A stretch of 64,000 nt of DNA, taken from NCBI GenBank assembly GCA_017962545.1, contig JAGCVD010000031.1:124001-188000 (forward strand). The letters run 5' to 3'. The DNA is from Bacteroidales bacterium. Lineage in GTDB: Bacteria; Bacteroidota; Bacteroidia; Bacteroidales; P3. The notes beneath the pieces are model-generated. The model was not told the DNA's origin, did no database searches, and was given only the letters and a program-made list of their open reading frames with translations. Shown piece after piece: positions 34,856 to 41,269 of this stretch. The position numbers and the translations under genes are program-made. Position 1 is the first letter of the stretch, and every line of letters starts with the position of its first letter.

Positions 34856-35656
34856 TTAACTCATACTTGTTCTACATCGGCAGTCGGTTTGGTGATTATC
34901 GGGATTTTCAGCTTCTATAACGCCGGTCTCCCGGTTTGTATTGTGTCTCGCCGTAACATTTTCCTTTTCCCTCTTTCCATTTTCCTCTTTCCTCTTTCCA
35001 TTTTCCTCATTTCGCTGTTCATTGCTTTCCTCCCCTTGGTTGATGGCGCCGCAGTACAGCGACTCGCTCCAGCGGCCCTCCTCGCTCATCGCCATCAGGT
35101 ACACCTGCGCCTCGTGTCCGGCGTAATAGTCCGACACCCTGAACGTTATCTTCCTGTCGTAGCGGTACACGGGCGCCGTGATGAAGCCCTCCCCGCAGTC
35201 GGACACATAGACATACAGATATACATAGTCGAGGCTCCGCCCGTGCCCCGGTCGGAACTTGACGGTCAGCACATTGTCCTCCGTCCACGCCATCTCCTTG
35301 CACTCCACCGGCGCCACCTCGCCGATGCTCATCCGCAGCTGGCTGTAATCCACCTGCAGCTGTCCCTCCACGGCGCTGAAAGCATGCTGGTTGGCCTTCA
35401 CGAAGAGGTTGTACGACGTCATGCCCGCCTCGCGCGCCAGCGAGGTCATCGTCTTGGTGACGGCCCTCCGCATCTTCGCCGCCAGCTGCACCTCCTGCTT
35501 GAAGAGCTCGCGGTGCTCCACCTGCGCCTTCGTGCGCGGATTGTGCACGTAGGGCTGGTGCACCCTGACGCACCACTTCCCGTTCCACATATACCCCACC
35601 GCGGTCCCCAGCCTGCCGCTGAAACCGCCCAGATAACTAGCTGATTGCTTCGCCAT
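34856..35656 (-). CDS. DUF6266 family protein
   Basis: 266 residues. The N-terminus (GGFSGRLGTAVGYMWNGKWCVR, then NPRTKAQVEHRELFKQ) is the conserved DUF6266 core of Bacteroidota. Function unknown; the protein lacks a signal peptide. The core ends near GEESN (about residue 213). What follows, RNEENGKRKEENGKREKEN, is encoded by heptamers (CCTCTTT/CCATTTT on the plus strand), and the last 30 residues are unlike the family. The tail is probably read-through past a repeat insertion that removed the original stop codon. Confidence 0.8.
   Translation of the reverse strand: MAKQSASYLGGFSGRLGTAVGYMWNGKWCVRVHQPYVHNPRTKAQVEHRELFKQEVQLAAKMRRAVTKTMTSLAREAGMTSYNLFVKANQHAFSAVEGQLQVDYSQLRMSIGEVAPVECKEMAWTEDNVLTVKFRPGHGRSLDYVYLYVYVSDCGEGFITAPVYRYDRKITFRVSDYYAGHEAQVYLMAMSEEGRWSESLYCGAINQGEESNEQRNEENGKRKEENGKREKENVTARHNTNRETGVIEAENPDNHQTDCRCRTSMS
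34959..35012. repeat. CCTCTTT/CCATTTT heptamer array in the DUF6266 tail
   Basis: Six to seven heptamers alternating CCTCTTT and CCATTTT; on the minus strand they encode the EENGKRK repeats. Confidence 0.85.
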
Positions 35657-35902
35657 AACGCCCTAGTTTAAATTTATTTACTACTACTCATAACGTAATA
35701 TACTCCTTATTATTGCCTACTCGAGTAAATTTTAATAAACAGAGGATAAAGAGAGGAGTAGGAGATGAGTAAGAGGTAGCAGGTGGAGGGTACTGATTAT
35801 CTGGCGTTTTGCTGCAAGGAAAACTGGGGTAGTCGCCGACTATCCGACATAAAATGGCAGCGCCGGAAGAGATTTTTTTTCGCGTGTATCAAAATAATTA
35901 TG

Positions 35903-35912
35903 TATCTTTGCA
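35903..35912 (+). promoter_or_regulatory. -7 promoter element before the leader and 66-aa protein
   Basis: TATCTTTGCA at 35903-35912 with a T-rich box (35874-35880) about 22 nt upstream. Transcription would start near 35919. The 245 bp before it (35657-35900) hold no gene that I can see. Confidence 0.7.
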
Positions 35913-35931
35913 TTTTAGAAAAACTGGGGCA

Positions 35932-35997
35932 TGAATATGTCTTATAACCATAACAAGCTGATTATCACCCCCCCCCGGAATACGTCCTTGGTTTTGT
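35932..35997 (+). other. Possible 21-residue leader peptide over a C9 tract
   Basis: ATG 13 nt after the expected transcription start opens MNMSYNHNKLIITPPRNTSLVL and a stop. It contains a run of nine C residues (35968-35976), long enough for slippage. No relatives known to me. It could be a translated leader controlling the terminator-like hairpin downstream, or be meaningless. Confidence 0.35.
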
Positions 35998-36035
35998 AAA
36001 GGGACGGCCCTGCTATAGTGCTTCCTGTTTACCCT

Positions 36036-36078
36036 CCTGTGCCGCCTGATGTGGCACGGGCTTGCTTGTTTAGTTTTT
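36036..36078 (+). terminator. Terminator-like hairpin in the leader of the 66-aa gene
   Basis: CCTGTGCC pairs with GGCACGGG (8 bp, one G-T) around a 9-nt loop, followed by a T-rich stretch ending in seven T. It sits after the promoter and before the gene, so it could be an attenuator. Confidence 0.5.
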
Positions 36079-36101
36079 TTAACCGTTTAATAATTAGACC
36101 G

Positions 36102-36302
36102 ATGATGCAACAGAAAGAGAAAAAGCCCTACGAGGCACCCACCCTGACGGTGGTCACCTTCAAGGTGGAGCAAGGCTATGCCCTCAGCGGAACGAAGATG
36201 CTGGCCTTCGACAACCTGCTGGCCGACGACTATGGCGACCAGGCAATTGAAAGCCGCACCGACGGCGGCTATTGGGGCAGCAACGACGAAGGTTGGTTTT
36301 AA
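36102..36302 (+). CDS. Small conserved-looking protein of unknown function
   Basis: 66 residues from the ATG at 36102 (a second ATG follows directly). It reads MMQQKEKKPYEAPTLTVVTF and then KVEQGYALS, followed by an Asp/Gly-rich end (DDYGDQAIESRTDGGYWGSN). Many Bacteroidota encode such short YEAPxxTVVxF proteins just before fimbrillin-like or other cell-surface lipoproteins; the role is unknown. No signal peptide. The lipoprotein gene begins 20 bp downstream. Confidence 0.65.
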   Translation: MMQQKEKKPYEAPTLTVVTFKVEQGYALSGTKMLAFDNLLADDYGDQAIESRTDGGYWGSNDEGWF

Positions 36303-36322
36303 TCAGTTAACACCGAAGCACT

Positions 36323-38050
36323 ATGAAACAAAAGATATTTATCGCCCTGGCTGCCTGCTTATTGCTGGCTGCCTGTCAAAAGGAGATTGTCAATACCGTC
36401 CTCCCCGAAGGGGCCATTTTGCTCACCACCGAGAATTATAGTAGCGAGCATGGCGCGAAGACATCGGTGCAAGATTTCTCCGTGCAATGGGAGAATAATG
36501 ACCAAGTGTGGGTGAACAAGGACTATTTTGTTAAGGTCAGTAACGGCAAGGCCTACATCGATGCCTCGGATATCGAGGCGCCTCTTTATGGCTACTTTGG
36601 ATACCAAAGACGCACCAGTTCGATGACGACCACGCCGACCATCTATGTGCACTCGCAATACAATGCCCGTATGAGTGGTGGGCGTCAAAAGATTGACCTG
36701 CCTATGGCGGCTTACAGCGCCACTTTGGGCAACGCCCTGCAGTTCAAGCACATTACCGCCGCTGTCCGCGTCGTGCTGAAGAACAGCACGGGCAGCACGC
36801 TCTATGTCGACGAGGTGGTGGTCAAGGCAGGCACCCACCGCATAAATGGAGCCGTTCCCCTCGACCTCACCGATGCCGACCTCGGTATGGCCGCCTACTA
36901 CACCAGCAGCAGCGAGGCCGACCGCAAGGTGAAGGTCTGCTTTGGCGAGCCGATAGCCATCGCCGACGGCAACAGCGACAACAGTGTGCAGGTGCCTATT
37001 CTGCCCATCAGCGGCGATGCGCTGACCATCGAAGTGAAGTGCCATACATCTTCTACCAACCTGAACTATAGCAAGACCCTCAGCGAGGCCTCGCAGCTGG
37101 TGACCCTTGCCCGCAACGAGATGCTCACCGCACGACTGGACATCAATCCCGCCAACGCTACCACCACAGAGCGTACCGTTGTTGACCTCTCGACAGTAAG
37201 TGGATCGAGTTATACAGTATATGACGGACAAGTCCTTACGGGAACGCTTGCCAACTGTACGAAAATAATTATTGATGCAGGTGCTACCGTGACGCTTAAA
37301 GATGCAAGTATCAATGCAAACGGTGCTTGGAATGTCGATGGCCGGGGTTCTGGCTTAAACTGCGATGGTGACGCAACCATCATTGTTGAAGGTACAAATA
37401 CCATTCATTATTTGGATGAATATAAAGGAGGTATTTATATTCCTGAAAATTATACACTCGTTATTCAGGGCAGTGATACCCTTAATGCTATTGGTTATTA
37501 TGGCGCTGGTATTGGAGGTGTTGACAATCGAAATGGTGGTAACGTCATTATTGCTGGCGGTACTATCAATGTCTCATCAAAGTTAGGTGCTGGTATTGGT
37601 TGTGGCGCCGAAAAGTCCTGCGGGAACATCACTATAACGGGAGGTACTGTCACTGCCACCAGCTTGCAGGGAGCCGGTATTGGAACTTCAACGTATAGTG
37701 GCACATGTGGCACGGTCACAATCACAGGAGGCAATGTAACTACTACGGGACCTTCTGGTATCGGTACGGGTTTGAATTGGGGTACGTGCGGAGACATCGT
37801 CATTACTGGCGGTACTGTGAACGCTACGGGCACTTATTCTACTGGTTCAGGCATTGGTTGTGGTGTAAACAGCGGAGATAAAGGAACTTGCGGTAATATC
37901 ACTATTTTGTCAAGTGTGACTAGCGTTACAGCCACCAAGGGCGCATCGGCACCCTATAGTATTGGGGCTACCAATTGCGGCACTGTGACCATCGGCGGCG
38001 TAACGGGTGCCATCACCACCAGCCCCTACACTTATCCCCCTGCGTCGTAA
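36323..38050 (+). CDS. Fimbrillin-like lipoprotein with glycine-rich beta-helix repeats
   Basis: 575 residues. Lipobox LLLAACQKE (Cys19). Residues about 25-280 resemble fimbrillin/Mfa-like N-domains of Bacteroidales (VQWENNDQVWVNKDYFVKV; LGNALQFKHITAAVRVVLKN; VTLARNEMLTARLDIN). From about 330 on, repeats of the type GAGIGG-NGGNVIIAGGTINVSS suggest a parallel beta-helix stalk or adhesin. The two parts differ in base use: from about 37200 to 37900 the codons are clearly AT-richer than the first 900 bp, as if the repeat domain was acquired separately. Likely on the cell surface. Confidence 0.8.
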   Translation: MKQKIFIALAACLLLAACQKEIVNTVLPEGAILLTTENYSSEHGAKTSVQDFSVQWENNDQVWVNKDYFVKVSNGKAYIDASDIEAPLYGYFGYQRRTSSMTTTPTIYVHSQYNARMSGGRQKIDLPMAAYSATLGNALQFKHITAAVRVVLKNSTGSTLYVDEVVVKAGTHRINGAVPLDLTDADLGMAAYYTSSSEADRKVKVCFGEPIAIADGNSDNSVQVPILPISGDALTIEVKCHTSSTNLNYSKTLSEASQLVTLARNEMLTARLDINPANATTTERTVVDLSTVSGSSYTVYDGQVLTGTLANCTKIIIDAGATVTLKDASINANGAWNVDGRGSGLNCDGDATIIVEGTNTIHYLDEYKGGIYIPENYTLVIQGSDTLNAIGYYGAGIGGVDNRNGGNVIIAGGTINVSSKLGAGIGCGAEKSCGNITITGGTVTATSLQGAGIGTSTYSGTCGTVTITGGNVTTTGPSGIGTGLNWGTCGDIVITGGTVNATGTYSTGSGIGCGVNSGDKGTCGNITILSSVTSVTATKGASAPYSIGATNCGTVTIGGVTGAITTSPYTYPPAS

Positions 38051-38070
38051 CAGACTTTTTTGAAATGAAA

Positions 38071-38100
38071 AAAGGAGGCTTCAGCTGAAGCCTCCTTTTA
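38071..38100 (+). terminator. Terminator after the fimbrillin-like gene
   Basis: Perfect palindrome AAAGGAGGCTTCAG / CTGAAGCCTCCTTT (38071-38098), 20 bp after the stop codon, with T-rich flank. Confidence 0.9.
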
Positions 38101-38151
38101 TTATGTATTACAAAGAATAATCAATCTAAAAAAAATGCCGCCGCAGGAAAA

Positions 38152-38189
38152 ACCGTAAACCGTAAACTGTAAACTGTAAACTTTACCCC
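38152..38189. repeat. GTAAACT heptamer array
   Basis: Four GTAAACC/T units followed by TTTACCCC; the same array with the same end is found at 33461-33489. Confidence 0.85.
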
Positions 38190-38193
38190 GTTA

Positions 38194-38382
38194 TTGTTTT
38201 TTTCGTATTTTTGCAGTCGGTTCTTGCCCAAAGGGTATACTTTTCAAGTGATTCATTCTCAAAGAACACTCGATAAAGCTGCCGTAAACAATCAGGCTCA
38301 AGAAGAGTACAAAAAACTGAATGGAGGGGAAAAGCCAGGAGCGTGTATGTACCTTGATGCAGTAGATGTTCAGGCAATGTAA
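38194..38382 (+). pseudogene. Short ORF, possibly the 3' end of a lost gene
   Basis: The best protein-like part is the end (TLDKAAVNNQAQEEYKKLNG, then GEKPGACMYLDAVDVQAM), with ordinary composition, ahead of a good terminator. The first 20 residues overlap promoter-like DNA and look non-coding. I do not recognise the family. It may be a small real protein read from about 38249 or the remnant of a gene. Confidence 0.3.
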
Positions 38383-38424
38383 TTAATAATTACCACTCTG
38401 CCGCCATCATCGGCTATTTCTTGT

Positions 38425-38458
38425 AAGACTTTAAGGATTCCTTAAAGTCTTTCTTTTT
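38425..38458 (+). terminator. Terminator of the short ORF
   Basis: 12-bp perfect stem AAGACTTTAAGG / CCTTAAAGTCTT with ATT loop, followed by CTTTTTT. Confidence 0.9.
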
Positions 38459-38523
38459 TGGTTGCAAAATAACACAGAATAATCAATCTGGCAAAATAAA
38501 AGTTGCGCAGAAGCGTTATTTAG

Positions 38524-39375
38524 ATGATGGAAAAAGTGGCATTCTCACCCTTCAGCATTACGGTACATGGGCAACTGGTTGAATACAAGAGGCCTGTGGT
38601 GATGGGTATACTCAATGTGACGGCCGACTCGTTCTACGACGGCGGCCGGCACAATGACCCCTCCGCCATGCTGGACCATGCCCGCTGGCTGTTGTCGGAA
38701 GGGGCTGATATTATTGACGTTGGCGCCGTCAGCACCCGTCCGGGCGCCATGCTGCTGCCCCCCGACGAGGAGGCCCGGCGGCTGGCCGAGGCGGTGCGCC
38801 TGCTGCGCGCCGAGATGCCCGGCACGGTGCTCTCCGTCGACACCTGCTATGCTATGCCCGCCCGCGCCGCCGTCGAGGCTGGTGCCGATATTGTCAATGA
38901 CATCAGTGGCGGTCAGTTCGACACTGATATGTATCATACTGTTAGTGATTTGCAGGTGCCTTATATCATGATGCACACTCGCGGTACTCCCGAAAATATG
39001 CAGCAACATACTGATTATGACGATATTGTGGACAATCTGGTGAAATACTTCTCTGCCCGTATAGATGAGCTATATACTCTTGGTATCAAAGACTTGTGGC
39101 TCGACCCAGGCTTCGGATTTGCCAAAACGGTGGCGCAGAACCATGAGCTGCTTATGCGTCTTGATGAGTTGTCCACTCTTTTCCGTGAGCCGATACTGGT
39201 GGGAATGAGTCGTAAGAGTATGATATACAAACCACTGAATATCACTCCCGAGGAGGCGCTCAATGGAACCATCGCCCTCGACGCACTGGCATTGGAACGC
39301 GGCGCCCGCATCGTCCGTGTGCATGATCCAAGACCTGCCTTGGAGACGATAAAACTCATGTTCCCAGAATATTAA
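38524..39375 (+). CDS. folP: Dihydropteroate synthase
   Basis: 283 residues. Condenses p-aminobenzoate with dihydropterin pyrophosphate in folate synthesis; the target of sulfonamides. Signatures are MGILNVTADSFYDGG, IDVGAVSTRPGA (GxxSTRPG), VNDISGG and LWLDPGFGFAK. Full length. cdaA follows after 12 bp, the common Bacteroidales folP-cdaA pair. Confidence 0.96.
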   Translation: MMEKVAFSPFSITVHGQLVEYKRPVVMGILNVTADSFYDGGRHNDPSAMLDHARWLLSEGADIIDVGAVSTRPGAMLLPPDEEARRLAEAVRLLRAEMPGTVLSVDTCYAMPARAAVEAGADIVNDISGGQFDTDMYHTVSDLQVPYIMMHTRGTPENMQQHTDYDDIVDNLVKYFSARIDELYTLGIKDLWLDPGFGFAKTVAQNHELLMRLDELSTLFREPILVGMSRKSMIYKPLNITPEEALNGTIALDALALERGARIVRVHDPRPALETIKLMFPEY

Positions 39376-39387
39376 AATATTATTGAT

Positions 39388-40182
39388 ATGTTACCTCTTG
39401 CCATCTTGGGCCTTCCCGCCCTGCGTATCATCGACATCATTGACATCCTCATTGTGGCGGGACTGGTCTATTATGTCTACCGTATGGTGCGTGGCACCAA
39501 CGTGATGCTTATCTTTTGGGCGCTGATTGTTCTGCTGATAGCATGGCGTGTGGCTGATGCTCTTGGAATGAGATTGTTAGGTGCGTTGCTGAGCGCCATC
39601 GCCAGTGTCGGTCTCATCGCCCTGGTGGTCATCTTCCAGCCCGAGATACGCAAGTTCCTGCTCTTCTTTGGTACCAAGACGCAGCTGAACGAGAGCCTGT
39701 GGAAGCGTATGCAGTTCTGGCGCCGTAATCTACAAAACAAGCAGTCTGTCAACTACGAAGCTTATATCAATGCCTGCATGCACATGTCGCAGTCGAAGAC
39801 AGGCGCCTTGATTGTCTTCAAACGCCAGAATGAGGTCGAGGAGTTGATCAACACAGGTGAACGCATCGATGCACTTGCTTCCAGCGCGCTGCTCGAAGCC
39901 CTCTTCTTTAAAAACTCGCCGTTGCACGATGGCGCCGTCATTGCCCATGGAAACAATCTGTTAGCTGCCCGTTGTATCTTGCCTGTTACCTCTAGACTCG
40001 ACATTGATCCCTCTTTGGGTCTGCGTCACCGTAGCGCCATCGGCGTCACGGAACAACTTGACGTCTTGAGCGTTATCGTCAGCGAGGAAACAGGAGCCAT
40101 CAGTTACGCCATAGGGGGCGTGATACACCATGACGTCACTCCCGTTGAACTCCGCCAAGCCCTCGAGAAGTACGACTGCTAA
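39388..40182 (+). CDS. cdaA: Diadenylate cyclase CdaA
   Basis: 264 residues. Two to three N-terminal membrane helices (about 1-75) precede a DAC (DisA_N) domain with HDGAVIAHGN and GLRHRSAIGVTE, the DGA and RHR motifs of the active site. It makes the second messenger c-di-AMP, which controls osmotic and cell-wall homeostasis, at the inner face of the membrane. CdaR, its Gram-positive regulator, is not present here. Confidence 0.95.
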   Translation: MLPLAILGLPALRIIDIIDILIVAGLVYYVYRMVRGTNVMLIFWALIVLLIAWRVADALGMRLLGALLSAIASVGLIALVVIFQPEIRKFLLFFGTKTQLNESLWKRMQFWRRNLQNKQSVNYEAYINACMHMSQSKTGALIVFKRQNEVEELINTGERIDALASSALLEALFFKNSPLHDGAVIAHGNNLLAARCILPVTSRLDIDPSLGLRHRSAIGVTEQLDVLSVIVSEETGAISYAIGGVIHHDVTPVELRQALEKYDC

Positions 40183-40253
40183 GGTCTTTTGTTGTTATAC
40201 ATATATTATTTATCGAAAAACAATAATTTTTTTTTGTTTTTCGTAAAATTTTT

Positions 40254-40285
40254 CTTGTGTATCAAAAAAAAGTTGTATCTTTGCA
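40254..40285 (+). promoter_or_regulatory. Promoter of the DUF2975-XRE pair
   Basis: CTTG at 40254-40257, 18 nt, TATCTTTGCA at 40276-40285, 22 nt before the ATG. Confidence 0.7.
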
Positions 40286-40307
40286 GCCGAGAAAAGGACA
40301 ATAGACA

Positions 40308-40982
40308 ATGGCTAGAAAGGCTACAATAACCCGAATCAGAACACTTTACGCCATTTTCATGGGCGTGATAGCGCTGTGCATAGCACTCTTTTTCCTTAAC
40401 GTTTTCACCACTGCCGACCCCATCGAGGTGGCCAACATCGGTGATAACAAGAGTGAATACGGGATGGTTATCACCGACCTCTACAGCGCCCCACAGACCT
40501 ACCAGCACGGCTACACTGTCGACGGCCTCCTCGACGGTCTCGATGCTAAGGCCTTTGTGAAAAACTTCGACATCAACATTACGTTTATGTCTGATCAGAC
40601 CATTCCCACCAGCAAGGCCGCCTGGTGTATGTGGCTGCAGTTGTTCTGCGTGCTGGCAGGTATCGCGATGACAGTGCTTGTGGTCATGTCGCTTATATCA
40701 TTCTATATTTATACGCGCCGCGGAAAAGTTTTCCCCAAGCGCAACATTACCTGGCTCACATGGGCCGGCATACTAATGATATTAATGTCGCTGGGCATGG
40801 ATATCAGTTCCTATATCGAGCGCACGATTGCATACGACCTTCTTCAACAAACACAGTGGGTTCCTGCGGTGAAGGTGTCGATACACATCACACGCATACT
40901 CTTCGGTCTGACAATAATATTCATGGCCGAAATCTTCAAGATAGGCCGCGACATACAAGAAGAACAGGAGCTCACTATATAG
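40308..40982 (+). CDS. DUF2975 membrane protein
   Basis: 224 residues with four membrane segments and a long loop after the first. Family DUF2975 is typically encoded next to a small YozG-like HTH regulator, as here (36 bp downstream). Function unknown. The gap to the regulator holds TTAAGAG/TTAGGAG repeat-like sequence. Confidence 0.8.
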   Translation: MARKATITRIRTLYAIFMGVIALCIALFFLNVFTTADPIEVANIGDNKSEYGMVITDLYSAPQTYQHGYTVDGLLDGLDAKAFVKNFDINITFMSDQTIPTSKAAWCMWLQLFCVLAGIAMTVLVVMSLISFYIYTRRGKVFPKRNITWLTWAGILMILMSLGMDISSYIERTIAYDLLQQTQWVPAVKVSIHITRILFGLTIIFMAEIFKIGRDIQEEQELTI

Positions 40983-41018
40983 TTCGGAGTTAAGAGTTAG
41001 GAGATAAGAGTTTTTGTA

Positions 41019-41243
41019 ATGATAGTAGTCAATTTGGATATGATGATGGCCAAGCGCAAGATATCGCTTGGAGAGCTGGCCGAGCGGGTGGACATTACTC
41101 CCGCCAACCTCTCTATCTTCAAGACAGGCAAGGCTAAGGCGGTGAGGTTCAGTACCCTAGAGCGCCTCTGTCAGGTGCTCGACTGCCAGCCGGCCGACCT
41201 GCTGGAGTTCCGGCCCGACAACGAAAACGAAACAGATAAATAA
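41019..41243 (+). CDS. XRE-family regulator, YozG-like
   Basis: 74 residues, a single helix-turn-helix domain: KISLGELAERVDITPANLSIFKTGKAKAVRFSTLERLCQVLDCQPADLL. Probably represses its own operon with the DUF2975 gene (inference from the widespread pairing). The first ATG is used here; a later in-frame Met (MMAKRK) is also possible. Confidence 0.9.
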   Translation: MIVVNLDMMMAKRKISLGELAERVDITPANLSIFKTGKAKAVRFSTLERLCQVLDCQPADLLEFRPDNENETDK

Positions 41244-41269
41244 TAGTATTAACCTAAACATTAATCAAA

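Larger units (their letters stand above)
38114..38489. repeat. 14-nt direct repeats bounding a 350-bp segment
   Basis: AGAATAATCAATCT occurs exactly at 38114-38127 and 38476-38489. Between the copies lie a GTAAACT heptamer array (38152-38183), a promoter-like TATTTTTGCA (38206-38215), a short ORF end and a strong terminator. The segment may be an inserted cassette or the product of a duplication. Confidence 0.55.

Noticed and set aside
40981..41018. Shine-Dalgarno-like GGAGATAAGAG before the XRE gene
   Set aside because: It belongs to the GGAGATAA repeat family, and Bacteroidota genes here generally lack Shine-Dalgarno sequences, so I do not call it a ribosome-binding site.
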